Assembly (NCBI GenBank): GCA_016110215.1
Contig: JADWQD010000009.1
Span: forward strand, 1,862,093 to 1,926,092
Length of the DNA: 64,000 bases
Reading direction: 5' to 3'
Source of the DNA: Capronia americana
Lineage: Eukaryota; Ascomycota; Eurotiomycetes; Chaetothyriales; Herpotrichiellaceae
The translations under genes were made by a program, and so were the position numbers. The notes beneath the pieces are model-generated. The model did no database searches. It was not told where the DNA came from and was given only the letters and a program-made list of their open reading frames with translations. This document shows, piece after piece, positions 52,873 to 62,971 of the stretch. Within the stretch, counting starts at the first letter, position 1; the number at the start of each line of letters is the position of its first letter.

Positions 52873-54617
52873 TTAAGACAGCTGGCTGAATCTGCTCTTC
52901 CGACGCAACCTTTTCCCGTATATGAAGAACAGATACGGGAACGGAGCCATGATCAGGCAAAGAAATGCCAGAAATGATGTGGCCCAATGAAAGCCGAGTT
53001 TCTTATACATCTGAACGCCAAACAGCGGAAATGCTCCAGCAAAGGAGCTCCGCGCAAACGAATTGGCCGACAACGCGCTGGCTGCATAAAGGGGATACGC
53101 CTCCACCAGGAAGGTGAAAACTCCTGTAAACACGAGGATGATGCCGAATCCGAAGAAGCCACTGCCGATAATGGGCACAATCGGATGGATGCTCGGATAG
53201 ATGGTCCATGCAAACCAAAATAATCCAACCACAGCGAACCAGCCACCGAAAATCGAGGGTGGTAGTCGATATTCGGGCTCGGATTTTCGTTCACCCGTGT
53301 TCTCTTCGTGTTTGTCGAGCAGCCGCATATAATTTTTGTGCCAGATCGGGTCGGACAATATCGCTAGAATCATACCGATCATCAGACCGAGAAAGGAGAG
53401 ACCGATCTGCCAGATCTTGAAGTGGTAAACCTCTGTGAAGACGAGGTTGAATGCGCCGAAGAACAGGTACAGGATGCCCAGAAGAATGGCGGAAAACAGG
53501 CACAGGTTGAAGCACATGGGTTCCAGGAACAGCAGCATGAACGGCCGGTACAGCGACCTGACGACCGTCCAGAAAATCGACTTCTCGTGGATCTCAATCG
53601 GAGCTTTCCATCGGTCATCGCCCGTTTCCCTCCGCTTGTTCTGCGCTTTCGTCCTCAAGAGAACGGGCATGTATGTCTCAGGGACGAACAAGGAGATGAC
53701 AAGCAGCATGACCCCCGACCAGATGAGAAGGACGTAATATGACCACCGCCAAGAGGCGTTGTAGTTGATGAATCCGCCGATTACGGGCCCAACCCCTGGG
53801 CCTATGAACGGCGAAGCGGTGTATATCATCATGGGTGCTTGCAGCTGATCTCGATTGAACATGTCTCCAACGGTACCGCCGGCAACTGACAAGAAGGCGC
53901 TCCCAGAAAAGCCATCAAGGAATCGTGCGACCAACACAGTCTGAATGTTCTGGCCGAAGGCGCACGGAAACAGCCAGATGGTGAAGAAGACGTATCCGAA
54001 AATATATATGGGGCGTCTCCCATAGAACTCAGATAACGGCCCCAGAATCATCGGAGACAGGCCCAGTCCAAAGACGAAGAGAGACAGTCCCAACGTCGCG
54101 ACGATTCTCGAATTGCCGAACTCAGCGTCCATTTGCTCTTTTACAAAGTCAGCATCGGTCGATTCCCAAGCACGGCTCCTAACTCACCGTAGGTGATTGT
54201 GTACAATGAGGATGTGCAGGTCACACACAAGGACCCGAATGCCAGTATGACGACCACAAGCCACTTCCTTGCCGTGGCCATGTTCTTCGGGTTCAGCGGA
54301 TCGTCTGGTCCATCCCACCCCACTTCGAAAGTCTTCTCCGGAGAGTTCTCGATATCCACGTGCTGGTCTCCGGGAGCAGATTCGGCCTCTGGCTCCATGA
54401 AGAACGTGCTGTGCCCATCCACATAGGATCGGGTAGAATGCAGGCTCCCGCGAGGCCGGCTCTGACTCCGACTTCGAGGTTGAGTATGATTCGTTGACAC
54501 CGGGCTCAACGAGGTTGGATGGGCATTTGGAATGGCTAGGAACATCTCCTTCTTCTCAGATTCGGCCACATCACAGTCTGCCATGGCGTCACGCAACCTT
54601 GAGTCTGGGAACCCCAA
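52873..54617 (-). CDS. MFS transporter, DHA1 family (polyamine/drug:H+ antiporter type)
   Basis: Predicted 564-residue plasma-membrane antiporter, or 553 residues if started at MADCDV (54584). Exons 54617-54188 and 54137-52873, with one 50-nt intron. A hydrophilic N-terminus with R/S-rich stretches leads into VGWDGPDDPLNPKNMATARKW, the hallmark entry of the Tpo/Flu1-like DHA1 group. First helix, then TITYEQMDAEF (rebuilt by the splice), motif A GPLSEFYGRRPIY, motif C GPGVGPVIGGF and an intracellular loop KSIFWTVVRSLYRPF. It ends in a basic KRLRRKSRF tail. Relatives export polyamines, azoles, fluconazole or mycophenolate. The substrate is unknown, and no metabolite cluster is nearby. Confidence 0.9.
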
Positions 54618-55425
54618 AAGTAGTCGGTAACGGTGTCAAGGCCGCATTAGTAACATTCGGATATGAGAGGGGTTAGGTACAGTCTGGAGATGGCCTGTGC
54701 AGACCCGATAGTCCTCTGTCGCCTGGAGGGGGAAAGGGGAAAGGGGAAAGAAAGCTTAAGCCAGAGCTGAGGATCCATCTCCAGGAGAAAATATCAGTCA
54801 CGAAGATCTCGTAGCTGGAACTGATTTCAAAGACTCAAAAAAAGCGTTGCGCTATCCTGTCGCCGAGTCCAAAATGTGGGTGGGGATGTACGAAGTGGGA
54901 GTTATTCCGCAGCAAGCATATGTGTGAGGTCAACCAGGAGTCATTCGGGATCGCTGTGCCGGCCATGTCATGGTGAACGGCTCGATAGATTATGGAGTAC
55001 TGGGTTTGGAGTACTCGTATCGGCATGCGAGGGCGGGATTCCAGAATCCCCACACAGAGAGTGCCACCCAGGCGTGCCAGGACAGCCCGGGTAATTGCTA
55101 AGCGGTGTACGAGTGCGCAGAGGCACGGCACGATCAATGTACGAGTCCACACTGTTGGTTAGGCTGGCGGTAGCGGCTTCCCAGCTTTGACCTTGACAGA
55201 AGCTTCAAGACGGGAATACGTACCCTGCCTGATCCCGCAATACAACTTTCATATCTACCGCAATCCTGGCTACAGTAATTATGCGATCACTTGCTCGACT
55301 GGAATCCTAGCAGCCAGAACATCGGCTAAAAAATCAAGTGGGCTAGCTCCGTCGTACATTCAGCATCAGGGCAGAACTTGAACGGTTGTCAGCATTCACT
55401 TTCGGCGTAGCATTTATGTACAACA
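54618..55425. other. Intergenic: DHA1 promoter and Sdh5 3' end
   Basis: A purine tract with three tandem ggggaaa units (54729-54749) lies about 110-135 bp upstream of the transporter start codon and may influence its promoter. No gene supported. Confidence 0.5.
54729..54749. repeat. Short tandem repeat (ggggaaa)x3
   Basis: Three exact copies of a purine 7-mer in the upstream region of the minus-strand DHA1 transporter. On the coding strand it reads tttcccc. STRE-like (CCCCT) sites resemble but do not match it. Confidence 0.8.
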
Positions 55426-56459
55426 TCAGTGAAAGGTCTGAACGTCAGGCATTCTCCCAAGGCCACTGCCACTGGCCTTGGTGTTGGCGGCTTCCTTGAC
55501 ATTTTCAAGAACCCCACCAGCGCTTCGTGCCTTGACATGCTTCCGCAGCAAGCCAAGAATCTCACTGTCTTTCCATCGTTGAGGAACTGGCCTGTACGCC
55601 GGCTTGAACGCACCAACAGTCTGAGCCCACTCTCCACTTCGCGGAGCTCCTTGTCTCCATGCGTCTGTTTCTTGAGCTTGTCCTGGATTTGCGGGTGAAG
55701 AGTATTCAGTTGTGTGGTTCTCTTTCTCCGTCACAGCGCCTTCCGCGTACTCTAGCGATGTAGGCGTGTTTGCTTCGGATTGGGTTGCCCAGTAGTAGAT
55801 ATCCCAGTCGTTCTCGTCCAGGAAGAGGTCGTACTGCTCAAGTTGAGATCGGCTCATGGAAGACAAGTTTTCTGCCGCGAAAGTGGAGAGTAGGAGATCA
55901 GACTCTAATGTCCCTCGCTTCCTGCTTTGGTCTATGAAAAGGAGTCAGCAGCCATTCGAATGAAAGCACATCCTCTATGCAACCCCCCGGGTGGACACCA
56001 ACATAGTAATCTGGCTCTCATGGTAGGAAGGTCTTCTCCTATGCGACGCAGAGGCTCGACTTTGAAAGAGATGCCCTCCATTTCACCAACAGCATATTCT
56101 GACTGGCTTACTTTGTTGGGATCTCCCGGCTGAGTTGCTCCTGTCATCTTATCCGTATTCTCAGGTATTCTGTCCTTGGGCACATAGTCTGGATCGGTGG
56201 CGCTGAGCATCTCTGGCGGAGGCGCGTCCTTGCCCAGTGACGGCATCTCGTTGTGAATTGTAGAATTCGTGTTGGTCATGTGCGGGTTGTTGGCGCGCTC
56301 GATTTGGTACTTGCGGTGTTCTTCCACATTTTTGTGGTATCGATCACTGTCGCTGGCATCCGCTAGGCGACATGAGCTGGAGGAGATGCAGCGTCGGGAT
56401 GCAGAAGCTATCAAACGGCGCGTGGCGAGGTGCCTGGTCAACACTCGCGAACAATTCAT
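55426..56459 (-). CDS. SDH5: Succinate dehydrogenase assembly factor 2 (Sdh5/SDHAF2)
   Basis: Predicted 320-residue mitochondrial matrix protein needed to attach FAD to the SDH flavoprotein subunit. Exons 56459-56003 and 55931-55426, with one 71-nt intron. The first 35 residues form an R/S-rich presequence. A long polar region follows, including the TQPGDPNKVSQSEYAVGEMEG block usual in filamentous fungi. The SDHAF2 domain spans the splice: LPTMRARLLYQSRKRGTLESD, FAAENLSSMS, LEQYDLFLDENDWDIYYWA. After a variable stretch comes FKPAYRPVPQRWKDSEIL and LRKHVKARSAG. The usual RGxxE motif is present as RKRGTLESD. Fungal orthologs are longer than animal ones because of the extra N- and C-terminal segments. 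Confidence 0.94.
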
Positions 56460-57045
56460 GGTAGCTCACTTCACACACAAAAGGAGAACAGTGAACTGTC
56501 GATGAAACAAAGCACAATTGAATTGCTTAATAACAAAAGGAGAGGAGTGAGTTGTCGAACCAAAACACAATTGAATCGAGTCCGAATGCGCAGGGACGAT
56601 GTAGTGGTGGGTGACCGGATGTTGCTTCGGTCAGTGACATCATCGGGTTTGCTTCCATGATCCATACCGTCTCATCCAAAGTACCAAGAAGCCTTCTGTG
56701 AGACTGTTCACCAAAGGAACGACAAGAAGTTCGGGAGCACTTCAATTCGGCCTAGCTGTGACTCCCACCAAGCAACGGATCGCTGCTCGATGCTCCTGGA
56801 TCAGTCCCAAGATGTTGGGATGGGAAAGGTACACGCAAGAGCGGTCTGAGAATCGAAAACACTGTTACAATCGTCCATCTCTGCCTATAATATAATACCA
56901 GGCTTGTAAAGCGGTATGGCCACGGCCTCGTTCTCTGAATCTTTGGTGCTGTCATTTTGTGGTGTACGCCGAATGTTGCTCGCTGAACCAACCCAAGGCG
57001 CTCTCCCTGGCTTTTCACCCGCCTGATCTCTCCGTGCGGAAACCA
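56460..57045. other. Intergenic: Sdh5 promoter and Kv-beta gene 3' end
   Basis: 586 bp between two minus-strand genes. A near-repeat of about 15 nt (words around agttgtcgaa/aactgtcgat and acacaattgaat) occurs near 56490-56575. No gene supported. Confidence 0.45.
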
Positions 57046-58156
57046 CTACAACCGCCTATACGGTAGCGTGGGCTTGTTGTCCAAGATCTTATCAATTTCA
57101 GCCATGACCGCGTCATCCAACTTGTCCACTAGATCCAACGCCTTGACAGACCTTCCAATTTGCTCGATCTTCGAGGCACCAGTAATGGCCGAGCTCACAT
57201 TGGGATTCTTCAAGACCCAAGCCAGCGCTAGTGTTGCTTGATCCGTGCCCAGCTTTTCCGCCACTGGCTTCAGCTTCTTGACCTGGGCTATCGTCTTCTG
57301 CCACTTCTCGTCTCCGTAGCTTTCCCTTTGGCTTGCTGTGTACCCATCCGCGGCTTTTGCAATTCTGCTGTCTTCCGGAATGCCGTCATTGTATTTGCCA
57401 GTCAGGATACCCTGCTTCAAAGGACTGAAGATGGTGAGTCCAAGCCCATATTTCTCGTAGAGAAGAGCATATTCCCGTTCTACTCGATCACGAGCGATCA
57501 TGTTGTATTCTGGCTGTTCCATCAGCGGTCCAATGAGACCAAGTCTCTCAGCCGCCGCCCAAGCCATTGCGATTTCTTCGCTGTTCCACTCGCTCGTTCC
57601 CCAGTAGAATGCTTTTCCAGTGTCGATGATGTGGTTCATTGCTCGGACAGTTTCTTCGATCGGGGTGTGTCTGTCTGGGCGATGGCAGTAGATCAGGTCC
57701 ACGTAATCCAGTTGCAGTCTTTCGAGTGACCCAGCCACGCCTTCGACGATGTGCTTTCGCGAAAGACCTTGATTGTTGACGATGTTCTCACCGTAAGCCT
57801 GTCCCCAGTAAATCTTCGTGGAGATGACAAGGTCATTGCGCTTCCAGCCGAAATGTTTGATTGCTTTTCCCATGACGATCTCAGACTTGCCGTCTGCATA
57901 TCCCTCCGCACAGTCGAAGAAGTTGATTCCAGCATCATACGCAGCTTTCATGCATGCAAAGGTCGCCTCTGCCCCATGGTCAGATTCGGTGTAAACAACT
58001 GCGGATGAATACTCACCGTCGCCGACGGCGTCACCATAAGTTACCCTATAGGACAATTAGCCCAGAATTCTTCGATACTTCATCATGGACATACCATCCA
58101 CCTAAGGAGATGGCCGAGACCTGGAGGCCTGACCGTCCGAGGAAACGGTATTGCAT
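57046..58156 (-). CDS. Kv-beta-type aldo-keto reductase (AKR6 family)
   Basis: Predicted 353-residue NADPH-dependent aldo-keto reductase related to voltage-gated K+ channel beta subunits. Exons 58156-58095 and 58045-57046, with one 49-nt intron; the join restores ISLGGWVTYGD. Active-site residues are D65 and Y70 in NFFDCAEGYADGKSE, K98 in VISTKIYWG, and a His in YCHRPD (Asn in animal Kv-beta, His in plant members). NADPH-binding elements WGTSEWNSEEI, SPLKQGILTGKYNDG and ITGASKIEQI are present. Fungal members may be general aldehyde reductases or stress proteins, and a channel partner is not proven. The start at MQYRFLGRSGL is the family N-terminus; an upstream ATG at 58273 would add a hydrophobic leader. 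Confidence 0.93.
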
Positions 58157-58796
58157 TTTGGGCAAATCAGAAGAAGCCGTGGCCCAGAGCACAATTGAAG
58201 CTATCTCTATGTGTGAGAACTGTAAGACGAGACAATATAGTAGAGGAAATGATGGACAATAGAGGAGAGACAAGAGACAGAGCGGATAAAACCATGGATT
58301 ATATCATTGAACATTCTACAGGTTGCTGGCATATCTCTCCCTTCAGGGATGGTTGCATTTAGCCGGACCGCGGACAGGTTGGCTGGTTTGGGGATATGTC
58401 GAGCGCTGAATCGCATCTTTCGCGGAGAACAGGAGTTACAGGCTGAAGAGCGGAATCACCAAGGAGCGCAACGCGGAGACACTGTCGTAGAATCCGGAGA
58501 TACGATGACTCACAACATGATTGGGAGAAAGGTTTGCTGGCTCGTTGGCCAGAGAGTCCGTCTCAAAGAAAATACCGCCGAGGTCAGGCCGCGAGCTCGG
58601 CTAGCTTGTGGAATGGAGGTACGTCTGAGTAATAAAAAGCTTCAAGCTGAGGTTTGCCCCGCCGTAGCCATGCCAAGACTGTCATCGAATTTTGGAGCAC
58701 ACTTTGGCGGAAAGTCGCAGTTCAAACCGCAGTGAACAGGCGATCTTTCGACGACGACCACCTCAGCCCATTCCCACCTCCTATCTTCAAGTCACC
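58157..58796. other. Divergent promoter region of the Kv-beta-type and RACK1 genes
   Basis: 640 bp between start codons. The last 60 bp before RACK1 are pyrimidine- and A-rich, as expected for a strongly expressed leader. No gene supported. Confidence 0.5.
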
Positions 58797-59979
58797 ATGG
58801 CTGAACAACTCATTCAACGTGGTACCCTTGAAGGCCACAGCGGCTGGGTCACCGCCCTTGCGACCAGCTTGGAGAAGTCAGTCCTCGAAATGTTCATTCA
58901 ACTGGCGCAACCTCGCTAACTCGCGATTCTAGCCCCAACATGTTGCTGTCTGCCTCAAGAGACAAGACCCTTATCATCTGGAACTTGACTCGTGATGAGT
59001 CCGCCTACGGCTACCCGAAGCGATCACTCCACGGTCACTCGCACATTGTCTCAGACTGCGTCATCTCATCCGACGGTGCCTACGCGCTCTCCTCATCCTG
59101 GGACAAGACTCTCCGACTGTGGGAGCTGTCTACAGGCAACACCACCCGCACCTTCGTCGGCCACACCAACGATGTCCTCTCAGTTTCTTTCTCTGCAGAC
59201 AACAGACAAATTGTCTCAGGTTCTCGAGACCGAACCATCAAGCTGTGGAACACCCTCGGAGACTGCAAATACACCATCACCGACAAGGGCCACACCGACT
59301 GGATTTCGTGTGTGCGGTTCTCCCCGAACCCTCAAAACCCCGTGATTGTGAGCTGTGGCTGGGACAAGTTGGTTAAGGTATGAGATATCCATCTTCTACT
59401 CGCTTGCCGAAGATGCTACGCATATAAAAAGTATTTGCTACTTCAGAGCCTACGGGCCATGAGACAAACATTCACCGGCGGACTGAGGCAACAATATCAC
59501 ACTGCTTTATTTGAGATTGCTGGTCGTTCTTTGACTGACATGTTCTTCCGCAGGTCTGGGAACTCGCATCTTGCCGCATCCAAACCGACCACATCGGCCA
59601 TACCGGCTACATCAACACTGTTACCATATCTCCTGATGGCTCCCTCTGTGCTTCTGGCGGCAAGGACGGCACCACGATGCTCTGGGACTTGAACGAATCC
59701 AAGCATTTGTACTCTCTCCAAGCCGGTGACGAAATCCACGCTCTTGTTTTCTCCCCCAACCGATACTGGCTATGCGCTGCCACTACTTCCTCCATCACCA
59801 TCTTCGATCTTGAGAAGAAAAGCAAGGTTGATGAGCTGAAGCCGGATTACGTTGAGAAGGGAAAGAAGTCACAGGAGCCATACTGCGTGAGCTTGACCTG
59901 GAGCGCGGACGGTCAGACTCTGTTCTCTGGTTACACCGACAACAAGATCCGCGCATGGGGTGTCATGTCTCGGGCATAG
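58797..59979 (+). CDS. cpcB: RACK1/Asc1/CpcB, G-beta-like ribosome-associated WD40 protein
   Basis: Predicted 316-residue seven-bladed WD40 propeller bound to the 40S head, linking translation with kinase signalling and, in fungi, cross-pathway control of amino-acid synthesis. Exons 58797-58876, 58933-59377 and 59554-59979; introns of 56 and 176 nt. The opening MAEQLIQRGTLEGHSGWVT and blade motifs are clear: SASRDKTLIIWNL, SSSWDKTLRLWEL, SGSRDRTIKLWNT, VSCGWDKLVKVWEL and SGGKDGTTMLWDL. The 40S contact RDK follows the second blade strand, as in orthologs. Length matches yeast Asc1 and animal RACK1 (about 317). The larger second intron carries a box C/D snoRNA candidate. Converges with COG4. 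Confidence 0.97.
59404..59491 (+). ncRNA. snR24-like: Box C/D snoRNA, U24-like, inside RACK1 intron 2
   Basis: About 88 nt inside the 176-nt intron. The ends pair as ttgcc (59404-59408) with ggcaa (59487-59491). A degenerate C box AAGATGC (59410-59416) and a perfect D box CTGA (59483-59486) flank the stem. Internally, tatttgctac (59432-59441) is complementary to GTAGCAAATA, a conserved word of the large-subunit rRNA and the known U24 target, and is followed by a D'-like CAGA (59444-59447). A C'-like ATGAGAC lies at 59459-59465. From memory, yeast snR24, which resides in the ASC1 intron, shares the tatttgctacttcaga word and a following ATGAGACA. The second yeast guide (ending CACCAAGATCT) is not preserved here beyond CACC. 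Likely a 2'-O-methylation guide for 25S rRNA. Confidence 0.75.
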
Positions 59980-60234
59980 ATAGCGGCGATAGACAACGAA
60001 GTGGTCTACGGAGAAGGGACATTGGGGGTGCAGTACGATGCCGCGTAACGCGAACAGGGGAGCGAGTGTTTCGGCAGCCCAAGTCGTACGAAATCGACTA
60101 ACAGAATCAATGTAAGCCATACTCATCGTGATCATGGTCGAGAGACGGCGCATTCGAGGCGTGCTTTGTCTCTACGGAATGGCACAAGAAATGAAAACGA
60201 TCAAGATTCAAAAACTTCAATGTGCTTCAGTCTC

Positions 60235-62589
60235 TCAATTGATCACCATATTCCTCGCTCGGACTCTCTCCTCCGGCTTCAGCTTATCCGCTACTTCACC
60301 TCCAGAACTCTGTAACTCCTCCCATTCATCTTCATCCATGTTCATGATCATGCAAATCTGACTGCATCGCAAGAACGCCTCGCGGAAGCTATACTTCTGA
60401 CCCTTCACCACCACCTTGATGATCTCGTTGATGTCGTGTTCGAGTCTAGCTGCTCCTACGTCGTTCACCCGTTCTTGGTATGTCCAAAGCCGCTTCTCGA
60501 TCATCTTACTCAAATACGTGACCACAATGGTCAGCAGCTGGTCAAATGTGCGCTCCGTCATGAGCCGCCCAATGGGTTTGGTCAAAGCATCCCACCCGAG
60601 TTGGAATCGCATCCGGACTTCGTCAGAGAAGCCTTCGGAATCGGCATCTGCATCCAGCTCCTGAGCAAGCTCGCGCAGCTGTTCGCGTGTGAGTTGATAA
60701 TCCGTGTCCCGGAAGGCGTCCGTCAGTATCGGTCGCAGACGGGGCTTCATCACATTGTGGAAGACGACGTTGACACCGTCGGAAATCAGTTCATTAGTCT
60801 TCTCCGAGAAGATGGTGCGGAAGGAAGTCAAAGTGGCCGTTACGGCGGCCGCATCACCAGGCTCGGGGAAGAGTTCCGCTAGAGTCCGATGCGGAGACCC
60901 AGGAGCGGGCTCGAGTCTGGCATGAACAATCTGGTCCACGTAGTCCTTAGCCACGTCGAGATTGTTGATAAGGACAAGAAATGAGACGATGGTGGATTCA
61001 GGAGGAAGCTGTCCTTGCATTGCTGCCTTTGGATAGCTCTCATCCCGCATCCTGCGTTGTTGCATGCCAATGAAGTCGGAGCCAAGAATTCTGCCCAAGG
61101 TTGGAATGACACTTGAGACGACCTGCTTCTGAGAGGTAGCAAGCGATTGCTGCAAGACCTTGTTGACAATGTACATGATGTCTTCAATGGCGGAGGTGAC
61201 ATGAGGGGGATTCGAATTCAGTGGTTTGTGTGGGTTGAGAGAGAGGTCCGGAGGTTGTTCGTCTAGCTGGAAAGCCTTCTCAACCGAACGTCGGAAGAAG
61301 AACGTAGTCATCGTGTTAAATGGGGTAAGAAGCTTGTCCTGAACCTTCCTCATCAAGCTTGAGCTGACAAGGAACAGTGGTATCGTCGCGTCCTCGCTTG
61401 CGGCCGGGTCATGACACTTCTCGGTAATGAACCTGGTGTAGAGCGACCATTTGCTCAGCATAGAGGTCATCTCATTCAGTAAAGCATCCACCTGTTTCAT
61501 GTCGACTGACTCGTCCTCGCTCGGCCTTCCTGGTGCAGGAGATCCCGCGCGAGGAGTTCCTGTTGATCCCCGTTGTGCCGGCATAAAGCTCTGGACGAGA
61601 AATGTGAAGGCGTATGCTTTGATGTCGGTGAGTTGGCGATCGATCCTCCGCTCGTCAGCCCAAGTGTCGAGGATGATTCCTCCTTGAAGATCGGCTTCAA
61701 CCTGTAGCCGCTCAATAACTCGTGCCATTTTCCCAGGCCCATAGTGCCGCTCAACCAGTCCGCCGTGTCCTTCGATTATCTGTGCAATATGCTCAAACAG
61801 CTTCGTCAGGGCATTAGCGTAGAAGAAACCATCCTTGCTTTGATTGCCTCCGGTGCCAGCGTTAAGGTTGGTTCGGGCTCGCGTGGCAACGCCCTGGCAG
61901 ACGTAGCGACCGTAGACATCAAGGCCGACTTCGGAACGATTGATAAGGGGGAACAGCTTGAAGAAACGAGTAATCCTGGCGCCGTCGTTGTCCTTGACGG
62001 CCTTGTCAAACTCTCGCAAAAATAAGCTGCACAGAGATTCCGACGCATTCTCCAATGTCACGGCCGGGGCGTCGGGGACTTCTGCTGTTGGGACGATTCT
62101 TGCCGCGAATTCGCCGTTGATGACAGGGCTGGGAATTTTCGATGCTCGACTCAAGTAGCTGGCGGCGGTCTCCCAGTCCTGTGCTGCTCCCATTGACCCT
62201 GAAACGCCGAGAACACATGCTTTTAGCTCGCCAACCTGTTCGACGACGGTGAGCGTGGCCTTGACCCTTTCTTGTTCAAGGTCAAGCTTCCTGACGGAAT
62301 TGGAGATCCGTTTCGAATTCGCGGCGGCGTCTGAGAGTATGCCATTGCTGACAGCTCTTGCCTTTGACGCTTGCGCAGTAGCATTTGCGCGGAACAAATC
62401 CAGCCGAGCAAGTTCGCGCTGGAGATCTTTTTGGGCGTTGATTAGCACATCGAGCTGGGAGGTTACGCTGGCTTCTTTATTGCGCAGTTCAGTCAGCGCC
62501 GAGCGAATCTCGGTGACGGACTTCGCGTTGTAGATGCCAACAGACTGATCATCATGTTCCAAGTCGGAAACGCGGCCATTCGTAGTCAT
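60235..62589 (-). CDS. COG4: Conserved oligomeric Golgi complex subunit COG4
   Basis: Predicted 784-residue tethering-complex subunit, single exon. COG tethers retrograde vesicles at the Golgi; Cog4 belongs to lobe A and contacts the SNARE Sed5 and the SM protein Sly1. The N-terminal 130 residues form the coiled coil (EIRSALTELRNKEASVTSQLDVLINAQKDL, split by heptads). Then come the family blocks DNDGARITRFFKLFPLI, EVGLDVYGRYVCQGVATRA, KLFEHIAQIIEGHGGLVERHYGPGKM, IEDIMYIVNKVLQQSLATS, MSFLVLINNLD-type and, near the end, GRLMTERTFDQLLTIVVTYLSKMIEKRLW, the hook region of COG4. COG4 is preferred over COG6 because of the YGPG and FFKLFPL motifs. An S/P/G-rich insert lies near 340-365. Confidence 0.92.
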   Translation of the reverse strand: MTTNGRVSDLEHDDQSVGIYNAKSVTEIRSALTELRNKEASVTSQLDVLINAQKDLQRELARLDLFRANATAQASKARAVSNGILSDAAANSKRISNSVRKLDLEQERVKATLTVVEQVGELKACVLGVSGSMGAAQDWETAASYLSRASKIPSPVINGEFAARIVPTAEVPDAPAVTLENASESLCSLFLREFDKAVKDNDGARITRFFKLFPLINRSEVGLDVYGRYVCQGVATRARTNLNAGTGGNQSKDGFFYANALTKLFEHIAQIIEGHGGLVERHYGPGKMARVIERLQVEADLQGGIILDTWADERRIDRQLTDIKAYAFTFLVQSFMPAQRGSTGTPRAGSPAPGRPSEDESVDMKQVDALLNEMTSMLSKWSLYTRFITEKCHDPAASEDATIPLFLVSSSLMRKVQDKLLTPFNTMTTFFFRRSVEKAFQLDEQPPDLSLNPHKPLNSNPPHVTSAIEDIMYIVNKVLQQSLATSQKQVVSSVIPTLGRILGSDFIGMQQRRMRDESYPKAAMQGQLPPESTIVSFLVLINNLDVAKDYVDQIVHARLEPAPGSPHRTLAELFPEPGDAAAVTATLTSFRTIFSEKTNELISDGVNVVFHNVMKPRLRPILTDAFRDTDYQLTREQLRELAQELDADADSEGFSDEVRMRFQLGWDALTKPIGRLMTERTFDQLLTIVVTYLSKMIEKRLWTYQERVNDVGAARLEHDINEIIKVVVKGQKYSFREAFLRCSQICMIMNMDEDEWEELQSSGGEVADKLKPEERVRARNMVIN

Positions 62590-62971
62590 TATCGTGAGAA
62601 TTGTTGTTTACATAGAAGAACCCAGTGTGTAGCGCGTCACACTCCCACGCTGCCTGGCGTGGACTTACCGTGTGCTAGTTGTGGAGGCGGACAGATTCTG
62701 GAACTTTCAATCGTCAGGCTAACCCGTTGTAGCACCATGCACCAAAGCGCGATGCGATTCCGATATGACGTGAGGCATGGAACAAATTTCGAGAACTGTT
62801 TGCTCCTCTACTTGATTCTGCGAGTACATATCCTATCGTTACTGACATATCCTCGCAGCGTATCCTGACTACCTAGATCCCAGAGTGTTTCGTAAACTTC
62901 TAGCAGCCATAGGTCGCCGGCGACGAGACCGCCATTCCAATCCGCGGGCGGGGCCCTGGAATATCTTCAAG
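62590..62971. other. Divergent promoter of COG4 and the sirtuin gene
   Basis: 382 bp between start codons of divergent genes. The sirtuin frame is open upstream to 62885, but relatives begin at MGNENSS. Nothing else seen. Confidence 0.5.
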
